From contig SLND01000018.1 in the NCBI GenBank assembly GCA_007133205.1, forward strand, positions 1 to 56,692: a stretch of DNA of 56,692 nt, read 5' to 3'. The notes beneath the pieces were generated by a model, which was given only the letters and a program-made list of their open reading frames with translations, was not told the origin of the DNA and ran no database searches. Shown piece after piece: positions 1-9,124 of the stretch; the first letter of the stretch is position 1, and each line of letters opens with the position of its first letter. The position numbers and the translations under genes were made by a program. The DNA comes from Natronospiraceae bacterium. GTDB taxonomy: Bacteria; Pseudomonadota; Gammaproteobacteria; Natronospirales; Natronospiraceae.

Positions 1-1
1 C

Positions 2-1198
2 AGCGAGGGCGTGGGCGCGCGGATGGATTTCGACACCGAAATCATGGTGCGCCTGTACTGGCGTGGCGTGCCCGTGCGCTTTCTGCCCACCCGGGTACGC
101 TACGATACCGGCGCCGCGTCACGTTTTCGGCCCGTGCGCGACAATCTCAGGATCAGCTGGATGCATACCCGCCTGGTCTTCGGCATGCTGCGGCGTCTGC
201 CGCGACTGCTGGGCCGACGGATTGCCCGTCTCCGTCACTGGTCACGGATTGGCGAGCGGGGTACGGTGCTCGGACTGCGACTGACCGTGTTGAGCTATCG
301 CCTGCTGGGGCGCGCCGGCATGTCGGCGCTGATGTGGCCGGTCAGTCTTTACTACCTGCTGTTTCATCCCACCGCACGCAGCGCCTCGATGAATTACTTC
401 GCAAGGCTCAAGCGCCAGGTGCCGGACGCCCCGAAGCCGGGATGGCTGACCAGCCAGCGGCATTTCCGTCAGTTTGCCCGCTCCCATGTCGATCGTGTCG
501 CTGCCTGGTCCGGCAGGACCCGCAGTCTCCAGGTGGAATTCGACAACCGGGCAACCGTGGAAGCGATGCTGGCAAGACCGGGTGGCTGTCTCCTCCTGGG
601 GGCCCACGTCGGTAACCTCGAGGCCGCCCGGGCCCTGGTGCAGCAGTATCCCGACGTGCGGATCAATGCCCTGGTTCATACTGCCAATGCACGCAAGTAC
701 AACCGGATCATGCGTGAGCTCAACCCTCAGTTCGAGGATCGCCTGATCGTGGTCGAGTCCCTGGGCGCGGATACGGCGGCCCTGCTGCAGTCGCGGATGG
801 AGGCGGGCGAGCACGTGGTCATCGTGGGCGATCGCACGCCGGCGGTAGCCGACAGTCCGCGGACCACGGCGCCGTTCCTGGGTGAACCCGCCCCTTTTCC
901 CGTCGGGCCCTATGTTCTGGCACACGCGCTTGCCTGTCCGGTCTACCTGCTGTTCTGCATGGAACGTGCGCCGGGGCGATATCGCCTCTATCTTGAATCC
1001 TTTGCCGAATCCCTGAGACTGCCCAGGCGGGATCGCGAGACGGCGATCCGGCATCATGCCGGTCGCTATGCCCGGCGACTGGAAGAAATGGTTCGGGAAT
1101 ATCCTTATCAATGGTACAACTTCTATGACTTCTGGAAACATGATGACTTGCGCCGGGAGCGCCGCCGGGCGACCCGTGATCAGGAGATTGTCGAATGA
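2..1198 (+). CDS. Glycosyltransferase family 2 / LpxL-type acyltransferase fusion, 5' partial
   Basis: The reading frame is open to the left edge (codons before the track's GTG read S-E-G-V-G-A-R), so the N-terminus is missing. The first 60 or so residues look like the C-terminal end of a GT2 glycosyltransferase (MDFDTEIMVRLYWRG, FLPTRVRY). The rest is a lysophospholipid acyltransferase of the LpxL/HtrB type, with the H-x4-E motif in GAHVGNLE and a second conserved block VIVGDRTP. Such GT2-acyltransferase fusions are typical of aryl polyene clusters (ApeJ position), where they are thought to help attach the polyene to its lipid or sugar anchor at the inner membrane. It overlaps the next gene by ATGA, so the two are translationally coupled. 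The family call is firm; the exact substrate is unknown. Confidence 0.85.
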   Translation, partial: SEGVGARMDFDTEIMVRLYWRGVPVRFLPTRVRYDTGAASRFRPVRDNLRISWMHTRLVFGMLRRLPRLLGRRIARLRHWSRIGERGTVLGLRLTVLSYRLLGRAGMSALMWPVSLYYLLFHPTARSASMNYFARLKRQVPDAPKPGWLTSQRHFRQFARSHVDRVAAWSGRTRSLQVEFDNRATVEAMLARPGGCLLLGAHVGNLEAARALVQQYPDVRINALVHTANARKYNRIMRELNPQFEDRLIVVESLGADTAALLQSRMEAGEHVVIVGDRTPAVADSPRTTAPFLGEPAPFPVGPYVLAHALACPVYLLFCMERAPGRYRLYLESFAESLRLPRRDRETAIRHHAGRYARRLEEMVREYPYQWYNFYDFWKHDDLRRERRRATRDQEIVE

Positions 1199-2757
1199 GT
1201 CAGCGACGTGACGTGATCGAATCCAGCGTCCCGGATCACGCCGAGGTGGTCATTGGCGAGCACCCCGTCTCGGCGGCCGAGGTGGATGCCATTGCTTCAC
1301 GTCGGCGCACGGTGGCATTGAGCAACGCACCTGAGTTCCGTGCCCGGATCGACCAGGGCGCCCGCCAGGTCCAGGCCCTGGTGGATCGAGGTGCCGAGGT
1401 CTACGGGATATCCACCGGCTTCGGCGACTCCTGCGCGGTTGCAGTGCCCGAGGATCAGATCGAGGACCTGCCGCTCAACCTGACCCGTTATCACGGCTGC
1501 GGCATGGGCGAGCACCTGTCCGACGAGGCAGTGCGCGCCACCCTGGTGGCACGGGCCACCTCCCTGGCCCAGGGTTTTTCCGGGGTCCGCCCCGAGCTGA
1601 TCGAATTGATCGTCCGTTTGCTGCGCGAGGATGTCCTGCCCCGGATGCCGGCGGAGGGTTCGGTCGGCGCGAGCGGGGATCTCACTCCCTTGTCCTATCT
1701 CGCCGCGGTCATGGTGGGGGAACGCGAGGTACGTCACTGTGGCCGGGAGCGCGCGGCGGCGGAAGTCCTCGCCGAGCTGGGGATCGAGCCACTGCAGTTG
1801 CGGCCCAAGGAAGGCCTGGCCCTGATGAACGGCACCGCGGTGATGACCGGCATTGCCTGCATTACCTCGGCCAGGGCACGCCAGCTGGTCGCACTCGCCA
1901 ATCGAATCACGGCCATGGCGACCCTGGCCATGGCCGGCAATGCCGATCATTTTCATCCCGCCCTGTTCCGGATGAAACCCCATGCCGGCCAGACCCGCTC
2001 GGCCCAGGCCATTCGCGAGGCCCTGCCCGACCGCAGTGAAATCCCGGGCATGCGACTCCAGGACCGCTATTCCCTGCGCTGCGCCCCGCATGTGATCGGA
2101 GTACTGGACGATACCCTGGACTGGACCGAAACCTGGCTGGAGACCGAACTCAACAGTGCCAATGACAACCCGCTGATCGACCCCGAGACGGGTGAGGTCT
2201 ATCACGGTGGGCACTTCTATGGCGGGCACGTGGGGCAGGCCATGGATTCGCTCAAGACCGCACTGGCCAGCGTTGCCGATCTGCTTGATCGACAGATGGC
2301 CCAGTTGGTGGATCCCCGTTTTTCCAATGGCCTGCCGGCCAACCTGGCCTGCGAGAACCAGGCCGCGCGGGCAAGCAATCACGGCCTCAAGGCATTGCAG
2401 ATCTCCGTCTCCGCCTGGACCGCGGAGGCGCTTCGTCTGACCATGCCGGCCACTTCCTTCTCCCGTTCCACCGAATGCCACAATCAGGACAAGGTGAGCA
2501 TGGGCACCATTGCCGCCCGGGATGCCCTGCGGGTGCTTGAACTGAGTGAGCAGGTGGTAACCGCGCTGCTGGTTTCGGTAAACCAGGCACTCGAGATCCG
2601 CAGGCAGCGGGGTGAGCTGCGGAGCCTGCCGGAGCCCGTTTCAGACACCTTCGCGCATACCGCCCGGCACTGCCCCTTCATCACCAGTGATCGCGCGCTC
2701 GAGTCTGAACTTCGCAACCTGCTCGCGCAGCTTCGTGAACGTGCCATTCCCTGCTGA
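1195..2757 (+). CDS. Aromatic amino acid ammonia-lyase (HAL/PAL/TAL family)
   Basis: 520 residues, full length for the family. The MIO cofactor triad Ala159-Ser160-Gly161 lies in SVGASGDLTPLS. Catalytic Tyr70 (VYGISTGFG), KEGLALMNGT, ELNSANDNPL and NQDKVSMGT are all present, so the enzyme should be active. It removes ammonia from an aromatic amino acid to give an arylacrylate. In aryl polyene and flexirubin loci the homologue is thought to make the aryl starter (4-coumarate from tyrosine). The selectivity segment reads RYHGCGMG; His100 seems to align with the His of bacterial tyrosine ammonia-lyases rather than the Ser-His pair of histidine ammonia-lyases. That supports tyrosine use but is inference from memory of the family. 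No hut genes are nearby, which argues against histidine catabolism. Confidence 0.88.
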   Translation: MSQRRDVIESSVPDHAEVVIGEHPVSAAEVDAIASRRRTVALSNAPEFRARIDQGARQVQALVDRGAEVYGISTGFGDSCAVAVPEDQIEDLPLNLTRYHGCGMGEHLSDEAVRATLVARATSLAQGFSGVRPELIELIVRLLREDVLPRMPAEGSVGASGDLTPLSYLAAVMVGEREVRHCGRERAAAEVLAELGIEPLQLRPKEGLALMNGTAVMTGIACITSARARQLVALANRITAMATLAMAGNADHFHPALFRMKPHAGQTRSAQAIREALPDRSEIPGMRLQDRYSLRCAPHVIGVLDDTLDWTETWLETELNSANDNPLIDPETGEVYHGGHFYGGHVGQAMDSLKTALASVADLLDRQMAQLVDPRFSNGLPANLACENQAARASNHGLKALQISVSAWTAEALRLTMPATSFSRSTECHNQDKVSMGTIAARDALRVLELSEQVVTALLVSVNQALEIRRQRGELRSLPEPVSDTFAHTARHCPFITSDRALESELRNLLAQLRERAIPC

Positions 2758-2766
2758 GGACCCTGA

Positions 2767-3216
2767 ATGAAAGCCGACATCCGCGCCGAAATCACGCTCG
2801 AAGTGCCCTTCCAGGACATCGATGCGATGGGGGTTGCCTGGCATGGCAATTATTTCCGCTATTTCGAGGAGGCCCGGGCCCGTCTCCTGCGTCGCATTGA
2901 TTATGATTATCCGCAGATGCGTGATTCGGGTTACATGTGGCCGATTGTCGATACCCGGGTGAAGTACGTGCGTCCGCTGACCTATGCCCAGACCGTGCGG
3001 GTGATCGCGGGGATCACGGAGTGGGAAAACCGCCTGCGTATCGACTACGAGATTCGTGATGGGGAGAGCGGAGATCGCCTGTGCCGGGCCCACACCATCC
3101 AGTGCGCGGTGCGTGCGGCGGATCATGAGCTGCAGCTGGTCTGCCCGCCTGAATTGACCGACCGCATCGAAGCCTGTCTCGCCGGGGAGAAATCGCAGGG
3201 GGAATCGCCGTCATGA
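2767..3216 (+). CDS. Acyl-CoA/ACP thioesterase, 4HBT hotdog fold
   Basis: 149 residues with a single hotdog domain. The active-site loop DIDAMGVAWHGNYFRYFEEAR has the Asp (17/19) and the G-x3-H spacing of the 4-hydroxybenzoyl-CoA/YbgC thioesterase group. It starts 9 bases after the ammonia-lyase stop, behind a GAGGA ribosome binding site, and its stop overlaps the LolA-like gene by ATGA. By position it equals ApeK of known aryl polyene loci, where a thioesterase is expected to release or proofread the acyl chain. Cytosolic; no signal peptide. The thioesterase call is strong and its in vivo substrate is inferred from context. Confidence 0.87.
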   Translation: MKADIRAEITLEVPFQDIDAMGVAWHGNYFRYFEEARARLLRRIDYDYPQMRDSGYMWPIVDTRVKYVRPLTYAQTVRVIAGITEWENRLRIDYEIRDGESGDRLCRAHTIQCAVRAADHELQLVCPPELTDRIEACLAGEKSQGESPS

Positions 3217-3806
3217 TTCGTGGTTTCTGTCTCGCACTCGCCTTTCTGTGCTGGGCCGCGCTGGCCCAGGCCGGCGAGGCGGTGGTTTTCGAGGCCGAAT
3301 TCGAGCAGACGCGGACTACCCCCGGGCTGGAACGCCCCTTCGAGAGCAGCGGTACGGTGCGCTGGACCGACGAGGAATACCTGGAATGGCAGACGAAAGA
3401 GCCCTTCGAATACCGCTATGTCCTGACCCGCGAATCCATGCTCGAGGAACTGCCCGATGGGGAGCGGCGGGAAATCCGGGCCGAGGATGCGCCCTGGGTC
3501 CTGTCCCTCAATGAGCTCTTGATGGCGGTCGTCAGTGGCGACAAGGAACGCATGGCAAGGCGGTTCGATATCGAGCAACTGGGCGCCGATGAGACGGATG
3601 CCGAACTCGAGCTTCTGCGTCTCACGCCCCGTGATACCGCCCTGGGCGAGCAGATCGAAGTGATCGAGGTCCGGCGGGCGGATCTGGTGCCGCGCCGCAT
3701 CGATCTTCACGAAACCGATGGTGGCCACACCCATATTCGCCTCCGGCCCGTGACTGGTGCCGATGCCCTCAAGGCCCCGGAAGAGGACGCGGAAGGCGAC
3801 TCATGA
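3213..3806 (+). CDS. LolA-like periplasmic outer-membrane lipoprotein carrier
   Basis: 197 residues with a clear signal peptide (MIRGFCLALAFLCWAALAQAG). The mature part has the LolA fold pattern: an N-terminal EFEQTR-like strand, a GTVRW strand, WQTKEPFEYRYV and a C-terminal strand run IEVIEVRRADLVPRRIDL. LolA homologues in aryl polyene clusters sit beside the MMPL exporter and are proposed to carry the lipidated polyene through the periplasm to the outer membrane. This gene has that place: ATGA overlaps with the thioesterase before it and the MMPL gene after it. Sequence divergence from housekeeping LolA is large, so a dedicated role in this pathway is more likely than general lipoprotein sorting. 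Confidence 0.82.
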   Translation: MIRGFCLALAFLCWAALAQAGEAVVFEAEFEQTRTTPGLERPFESSGTVRWTDEEYLEWQTKEPFEYRYVLTRESMLEELPDGERREIRAEDAPWVLSLNELLMAVVSGDKERMARRFDIEQLGADETDAELELLRLTPRDTALGEQIEVIEVRRADLVPRRIDLHETDGGHTHIRLRPVTGADALKAPEEDAEGDS

Positions 3807-6094
3807 TCCGCACTCTGGCCTGGATTGCCCTGCTCGCCGTTCTGGTGGCGCTGGCACTTGCCCGGACGGGCGAGGAAGGCCCCCTGGACACGGATGTGAC
3901 CCATCTCCTGCCCGAGGAGCACCAGGACCCGCTCGTGGCCGAGGCCATGAGCCGCAATCGCCTCGGAGTGAGCGACGAACTGCTGGTGCTGGTACGCGGT
4001 CCCGACCCCGCTGCTCGCGAGGCCGCCGAGGCGGTGGCCGGGATACTGCAATCCGAGGGCGGCGTGCGAACGCCGGTCCGGGAGGATACGGAACAGCTTG
4101 CTGAGCTCCTCGAGGATTACCGCTTTGGCCTGCTCGCCGATGATCGGCGTGAAGCCATGCGACTGGCGCCGTCGGCAAGCTATCTGGATGCGGTGCGTGC
4201 CCGCCTGGCCCGACCGGCACCCGGGATTGGCCTGTCCATTGATCGTGATCCCGCCGGTCTGTTTGCCGACTACCTCACGACCCTGCCGGCGCCCTATCCG
4301 GGATTCCGCGAAAGCGGGGATCTCTGGCAGCGGGAAGCGCAAGGGGAAACCCTCTGGCTGTTTCCCGGGCAGCTCGAGGGCAATGCCTTTGCCGAGGCGA
4401 CCCAGATCCGGGTTACCGAAGCCCTGGAGCGTGCCCGAGAAGTGGCGGCCGAGCGTTGTCCGGACTGCCTGGTACAGGCGACCGGCCCGGTGCGTTTTGC
4501 CTCGGAACAGCGCGATCGTGCCCGGCTCGAGGTCCTGATTCTGTCCAGCCTGTCCCTGACGGGTATCCTCGCCCTGATCCTGTTCGCCTTCCGCAGTCCA
4601 CGTCCATTGGCAATGGGGGTGCTCGCCCTTGGCTCCGGCGTCACGCTCGCGGTCGCCTTCTCCTTGCTGGTATTCGGGCGGCTGAATGTCATCACCCTGG
4701 TGGCCGGTACGACACTGCTCGGTATCAGCATCGACTATGTCTTCAAGTACCTTGTTCATCGCAGTGAAAGCGATGACGGCCATCGGGTCGTGCGGGGTCT
4801 CCTGCGCCCCCTGTCACTGGGCGTGGCCAGCAGTCTTCTCGCACTCGGCGTGCTCATGGCCAGTCCCTTCCCGGCCCTGCGGGAACTGGCGGTGTATGCC
4901 GCTGCCGGCCTGGCCGGGGCCTGGCTGACGGTCGTGCTGTTGTTTCCGAGCCTGGATCGCCACCGGCCCGCCCGCCTGGGAGAGGGAATCCAGAAGCTGC
5001 TGGGTGAAATACCTCCGGTGACCGGCGGTCCGCGGCGCCTGATTCCGGTCATCCCGCTGCTCTGCATTCCGATCGGGGTTCTCGCCTTTGTCCAGCTCCC
5101 GGGCACGGACGATGTCCGCAGTTTCCAGTCTCCGGTGGAGGCCCTGTTGAGCGAGGACGAGGCAGTGCGCAGCGCCACTGGAATGGCATTTCCCGAAGGT
5201 TTCTTCCTGGTCCGGGCAGATGATGCAGACGAAGTGCTCGAACGCGAGGCGGCCTTGATCGACGTCCTCGATCAGCAAAGCGGCCATCGGCGCAGTGTCG
5301 GAACGACCCGCCTGATTCCCCCTGTCAGTCAGCAGCGTGAAGCTCACCAGCTTGTCGGTGAGGCGCTGCACGACCCGGACTTGATCGATGCGCTGAAAGC
5401 ACTCGGGCTGGGGGCCGAAAGCCAGCAACGCCTGCGCGAGGACTGGGCCGCGGGCCAGGATCTCACGCTTCGCCCCGAGGTCCTGGCCGATACCGCGCTC
5501 GCGGATTTTCTCAATGCGGTATGGCTCACTGTCGATGGTCGCCCGGCAAGTCTGGTCGTGCCCCGAGGCCCGGTGCCCGAGACCCTGGTTTCCGATGCGG
5601 GTGAAGGGGTGAGCTTCATCCGGCCAGTGGAGGCCATGAACCAGACGCTCTCCGAGCAACGGGCCCATGCCTCGACCTGGATTCTGCTCGCCGCGGCTCT
5701 CGGCATCCCCGCCCTGTTCATGCTGATGCTTGGTCCACGCCGCGGGATGAAGGCGGCACTCGCTCCACTGAGTGCCCTGTCCCTGACTCTGATCTTTCTC
5801 TGGGTCAGTGGAATCGGTATCAACACCTTCGTGCTCATGGGCCTGGTGCTGGGCCTGGGTATTGGCGCTGATTATGCTGCCTTCCTTGCTTCCGAGCGGG
5901 GAACCGCCCGCGCCGGCATCACCGGCATTGGCCTGGCGGGCCTGACCACCCTGCTGGCCTTCGGCCTGCTGGGTCTGAGCCGTATTCCTGCCTTGCAGGA
6001 ATTCGGTCTCACTGCTGCCGTGGGGATCGTGACCGCCTGGCTGTGCGCCTTTATCATCGCGCGTCCGCCACCGGGACAGGAGATGCGGGCATGA
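3803..6094 (+). CDS. MMPL/RND-family exporter of the aryl polyene cluster
   Basis: 763 residues. It has the RND duplicated layout: one N-terminal membrane helix (TLAWIALLAVLVALAL), a large periplasmic loop, a five-to-six-helix bundle (from LEVLILSSLSLTGILALILF to TVVLLFPSL), a second periplasmic loop and a second bundle ending IVTAWLCAFIIA. The conserved helix-4 motifs are GISIDYVFKYL in the first half and GLGIGADYAAF in the second, with the Asp expected for proton coupling. MMPL proteins export lipids and polyketide-lipids. Here it is flanked by the LolA-like carrier and a DUF3261 lipoprotein with ATGA overlaps on both sides, so export of the finished aryl polyene lipid from the inner membrane is the natural reading. 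Confidence 0.88.
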   Translation: MIRTLAWIALLAVLVALALARTGEEGPLDTDVTHLLPEEHQDPLVAEAMSRNRLGVSDELLVLVRGPDPAAREAAEAVAGILQSEGGVRTPVREDTEQLAELLEDYRFGLLADDRREAMRLAPSASYLDAVRARLARPAPGIGLSIDRDPAGLFADYLTTLPAPYPGFRESGDLWQREAQGETLWLFPGQLEGNAFAEATQIRVTEALERAREVAAERCPDCLVQATGPVRFASEQRDRARLEVLILSSLSLTGILALILFAFRSPRPLAMGVLALGSGVTLAVAFSLLVFGRLNVITLVAGTTLLGISIDYVFKYLVHRSESDDGHRVVRGLLRPLSLGVASSLLALGVLMASPFPALRELAVYAAAGLAGAWLTVVLLFPSLDRHRPARLGEGIQKLLGEIPPVTGGPRRLIPVIPLLCIPIGVLAFVQLPGTDDVRSFQSPVEALLSEDEAVRSATGMAFPEGFFLVRADDADEVLEREAALIDVLDQQSGHRRSVGTTRLIPPVSQQREAHQLVGEALHDPDLIDALKALGLGAESQQRLREDWAAGQDLTLRPEVLADTALADFLNAVWLTVDGRPASLVVPRGPVPETLVSDAGEGVSFIRPVEAMNQTLSEQRAHASTWILLAAALGIPALFMLMLGPRRGMKAALAPLSALSLTLIFLWVSGIGINTFVLMGLVLGLGIGADYAAFLASERGTARAGITGIGLAGLTTLLAFGLLGLSRIPALQEFGLTAAVGIVTAWLCAFIIARPPPGQEMRA

Positions 6095-6678
6095 AGGCAG
6101 GATGGGTGTCATTGTTCGCACTGCTGGCGTTTCTCACGGCCTGCGCCGCTCCGGTTTCCCTCCCGGACGGAGAGTATTGCGAGCACCTGCATCCGCGCCT
6201 CGGATTCTGTCTGCTTGCGCCGGAGGAAATGGGTGTGATGGAAGAACGCCTGGATCGGGTCACGGTGGAAACGCCGGAGGAAACCCAGTCCTTCGTTGGC
6301 CAGCTGGCGGTGTCGGAGGGAGTCATGCAGATGGCTGCCCAGTCCCTTTCGGGAGTCGGCCTGTTTCGTGTCCGTTGGGACGGAGAGGAAATTGATGCCG
6401 ACACCGCGGTACCGATTGCGCAGCTCGAAGCGACTCATCTGGTCGCGCTCCTGCAAGTGGGGTTTGCGCCGAGCGATAAACTGAATGCCGCATTGCTCGG
6501 TGGCCGGGTGAGTGAGCGGGACGACGGCGAAGGCCGGGAAAGGGAGCTGGTGCTTGATGACGGGCGCAGTTTCCTGCGCGTTCGCCACGAAGGTTCGCCG
6601 GGGCCCGGCACTGCGGTCGAGATCACTGCCGGTCTTGATGAGCAAAGAACACGAATCCGGCTGGAACCGCTGGAGTGA
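6091..6678 (+). CDS. DUF3261-type lipoprotein
   Basis: The ORF track begins at 6043, but the ATG at 6091 overlaps the MMPL stop (ATGA) and starts a proper lipoprotein signal peptide MKAGWVSLFALLAFLTAC with lipobox LTAC (Cys18), so 6091 is the better start. 195 residues. The mature domain is all-beta by pattern. DUF3261 lipoproteins directly follow the MMPL gene in aryl polyene clusters and may be the outer-membrane acceptor or an exporter accessory; function is not established. It is followed by a 35-base gap before the next gene, the first clear break in the chain of overlaps. Confidence 0.72.
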   Translation: MKAGWVSLFALLAFLTACAAPVSLPDGEYCEHLHPRLGFCLLAPEEMGVMEERLDRVTVETPEETQSFVGQLAVSEGVMQMAAQSLSGVGLFRVRWDGEEIDADTAVPIAQLEATHLVALLQVGFAPSDKLNAALLGGRVSERDDGEGRERELVLDDGRSFLRVRHEGSPGPGTAVEITAGLDEQRTRIRLEPLE

Positions 6679-6713
6679 TGGATAATCGGCATAAAGGCCG
6701 CAGGAGCGAGTAA

Positions 6714-7895
6714 TTGAGCATTTTTCTCAATCAACTGGGCATTGTTAACGGGCTTGGCCGCGGTTGTGGCGCCGTCTGTGATGCCATGCTGGCCGGGGAT
6801 CGTCGTGGCCTGAGCGAACGGATGACGCTCGTGCGCGGCGCTGAAGTGCCCGTCGGCGCGGTCACGGGAGATTTGCCCGCCATCGATGCCCGCCACCGGG
6901 ATCGCGACAGCCGCAACAACCGACTCCTGCTGGCCGCCCTGGAGGAGATTCGTGAAGCGGTGGAAACAGTGATCGCGCGCCATGGTTCCGAGCGGGTCGC
7001 GGTGGTGCTGGGCTCAAGCACCTCGGGGATCCTCGAGGGAGAAGCGGCCGTGGCCGCCCATTACCGCGAAGGACGAATTCCGCAGGACTTCCACTACCTT
7101 CAGCAGGAAGTGGGCAGCCCGTCCGAGTTTCTGGCCCGCGAACTGCAATTGACCGGTCCCTCCCTGACGCTCTCCACGGCCTGCACTTCGAGTGCCAAGG
7201 CCATGATCAGCGCGGCGCGCCTGATCCAGGCCGGGTTGTGTGACGCCGCCCTGGCGGGTGGGGTCGATTCCCTGTGCCGGCTCACGATCAACGGCTTCGA
7301 TGCCCTGGAAAGCATGTCCGAGGGCTATTGCAATCCCTTCAGCCGCAACCGCGACGGGATCAATATCGGCGAGGGCGCGACGCTCTTTCTGATGAGCCGG
7401 GACGAGGGACCGCTGCGGCTGGCGGGCTGGGGGGAGAGCTCGGATGCCCATCACATCTCCGCCCCCGACCCGGAGGGGGTGGGCGCGGAAGCCGCGATGC
7501 GTGCGGCCCTCCGCCGCGCAGGCATGGGGCCGGAAGCGGTCTCCTACCTTAATGCCCACGGGACCGGTACCATGAAGAACGATCTCATGGAGAGCCACGC
7601 CGTGACCCGGGTGTTCGGCAAGGACCTGCCGGTGGGTTCGAGCAAGGGCATGATCGGACATACCCTGGGTGCGGCCGGTGCCACCGAGGCTGCCCTGTGC
7701 TGGCTGTCCCTGCATACCGACTTCGGTGCGGGACGGCTGCCGCCGCACGTCTGGGATGAAGTGCCGGACACGGAGCTGGCCCCGCTTCGTCTGGTGGGGC
7801 CCGCGGAACGGCTTGGACCGGAGCGGTCCCCGGTCGCGGTCAGCAATGGCTTTGCCTTCGGAGGGAGCAACGCCGTGCTGGTGATCGCAGCCTGA
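6714..7895 (+). CDS. Beta-ketoacyl-ACP synthase (FabF/KAS II type), APE elongation
   Basis: 393 residues. The start is TTG, placed 7 bases after AGGAG; no better start is visible. Active site is complete: Cys157 in LSTACTSSAK, first His in LNAHGTGTMKND, second His with Lys in SSKGMIGHTLGAAG. It should condense malonyl units onto the growing arylpolyene chain. Position (before the dehydratase, ketoreductase and another ketosynthase) corresponds to ApeO in the E. coli aryl polyene locus, which pairs with a chain-length-factor subunit; the partner for this one should be upstream of the window or is the minus-strand Cys-less protein. The catalytic assignment is strong; the pairing is inference. 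Confidence 0.88.
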   Translation: MSIFLNQLGIVNGLGRGCGAVCDAMLAGDRRGLSERMTLVRGAEVPVGAVTGDLPAIDARHRDRDSRNNRLLLAALEEIREAVETVIARHGSERVAVVLGSSTSGILEGEAAVAAHYREGRIPQDFHYLQQEVGSPSEFLARELQLTGPSLTLSTACTSSAKAMISAARLIQAGLCDAALAGGVDSLCRLTINGFDALESMSEGYCNPFSRNRDGINIGEGATLFLMSRDEGPLRLAGWGESSDAHHISAPDPEGVGAEAAMRAALRRAGMGPEAVSYLNAHGTGTMKNDLMESHAVTRVFGKDLPVGSSKGMIGHTLGAAGATEAALCWLSLHTDFGAGRLPPHVWDEVPDTELAPLRLVGPAERLGPERSPVAVSNGFAFGGSNAVLVIAA

Positions 7896-7904
7896 AGAGT
7901 GACA

Positions 7905-8390
7905 ATGAAGGGGAACAAGCACTTGAACCTGGAAGATCTGGTACCCCATCGCGGTGACATGCTGCTGCTGGACGAGATCGTCTCAATGAGCGACAGCGGT
8001 GCGCATGCCAGAGCCCATATGCACTCGAATCATCCTTTCCGGGTCGAGGGCAGGGGAGTGCCCGCCTGGGTTGGCATGGAACTGATGGCCCAGACCATTG
8101 CCGCCTTTTCAGGTCGCCATGCCCGGCAGGCCGGTGAACCGGTGCGGCTGGGATATCTGCTCGGTGCCCGTGCCTATGATTGCGAGCGGGACAGTTTCCC
8201 CGAGGGGGCGGTCCTGGATATTCATGTACGCGAAGACCTGCGCCAGGACAATGGCTTCGGTGCTTTCAGCGGCACGGTGGAACTCGACGGGGAAATACTT
8301 GCCAGCGGGCGACTGAATGTATTCCAGAGCGAAGATGTTGCCCCGGGCTTTGCCAGCGAATCCTCTGATAATCATAAGGATGGAGCATGA
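7905..8390 (+). CDS. 3-hydroxyacyl-ACP dehydratase, FabA/FabZ hotdog fold (ApeP-like)
   Basis: About 161 residues from the ATG at 7905; the track's GTG at 7899 is only four bases past the ketosynthase stop and has no ribosome binding site, while the ATG sits after GAAGAG. The motif VPHRGDMLLLDEI carries the catalytic His15 and VGMELMAQTIAAF the acidic partner (Glu59), the FabZ-like arrangement. It would remove water from 3-hydroxyacyl-ACP to build the conjugated double bonds. It overlaps the ketoreductase by ATGA, and the KS-DH-KR-KS order is the core elongation set of aryl polyene synthases. Confidence 0.86.
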   Translation: MKGNKHLNLEDLVPHRGDMLLLDEIVSMSDSGAHARAHMHSNHPFRVEGRGVPAWVGMELMAQTIAAFSGRHARQAGEPVRLGYLLGARAYDCERDSFPEGAVLDIHVREDLRQDNGFGAFSGTVELDGEILASGRLNVFQSEDVAPGFASESSDNHKDGA

Positions 8391-9124
8391 CGGAGAGGGA
8401 TCACAGGCGGGTACTGGTGACTGGTGCCAGCCGTGGCATCGGGCATGCGATTGCCGCGCGTCTGGCGGAAAACGGCTTTCATGTGGTGCTGCATTACCGC
8501 TCCGGACGCGAGGCGGCCGAGAAATTGGCCGGGCAGTTGCAGGAGGCTGGACACAGTTGCGAAACCATCGGGTTCGATATTGCCGATCGCGATGCCGTCC
8601 GTGAAACCCTGGAGACCATGGTGGACGAGTCCGGTCCCTTTTATGGTGTGGTCTGCAATGCGGGGGTCACGGCCGACAATGCCTTTCCTGCCATGACCGG
8701 CGAGGAATGGGATCGGGTCGTCCACACCAATCTGGACGGTTTCTACAACGTGGTGCACCCGCTGGTCATGCCCATGGTGCGTGCGCGCAAGGGCGGGCGC
8801 ATTGTTGCCCTGTCTTCCGTGTCGGGGCTGATGGGCAATCGCGGTCAGGCAAATTACGCGGCCTCCAAGGCGGGTATTATCGCGGCCAGCCAGAGCCTGG
8901 CGCTGGAACTGGCCAGGCGGCGGATCACGGTGAACTGTGTGGCGCCGGGTCTGATCGAGACGGACATGATTGCCGATGCCCCGGTGGAAGAGGCACTGAA
9001 GCTGATTCCGGCCGGACGCCTGGGCAAACCCGAAGAGGTGGCCGCCGTGGTGGCCTTTCTGATGTCGGACGAGGCGGCCTATGTGACCCGCCAGGTTTTC
9101 GCGGTCAATGGAGGAATGTGCTGA
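8387..9124 (+). CDS. fabG: 3-oxoacyl-ACP reductase (FabG-like SDR), APE ketoreductase
   Basis: 245 residues, classical short-chain dehydrogenase. Cofactor loop TGASRGIG, structural CNAGVTADN, catalytic Ser144 (SSVSG), Tyr157 and Lys161 in NYAASKAG, and VAPGLIETDM near the C-terminus. It would reduce the 3-ketoacyl-ACP with NADPH during each polyene extension cycle. It overlaps the dehydratase by ATGA and the next ketosynthase by TGATG, so the three are coupled. A housekeeping FabG elsewhere in the genome is expected; this copy is the pathway one (ApeQ position). Confidence 0.9.
   Translation: MTERDHRRVLVTGASRGIGHAIAARLAENGFHVVLHYRSGREAAEKLAGQLQEAGHSCETIGFDIADRDAVRETLETMVDESGPFYGVVCNAGVTADNAFPAMTGEEWDRVVHTNLDGFYNVVHPLVMPMVRARKGGRIVALSSVSGLMGNRGQANYAASKAGIIAASQSLALELARRRITVNCVAPGLIETDMIADAPVEEALKLIPAGRLGKPEEVAAVVAFLMSDEAAYVTRQVFAVNGGMC

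Noticed and set aside
1195-2757. Housekeeping histidine ammonia-lyase HutH
   Set aside because: No hutU, hutI or hutG nearby, the gene is coupled to aryl polyene genes on both sides, and the selectivity region does not show the Ser-His pair of HutH.
4814-6121. 435-residue minus-strand ORF inside the MMPL gene
   Set aside because: Shadow of the MMPL exporter; no motif or ribosome binding site.
8707-9123. N-terminal extension of the second ketosynthase ORF
   Set aside because: It lies inside the reductase gene in another frame; the coupled ATG at 9124 gives a normal ketosynthase N-terminus.
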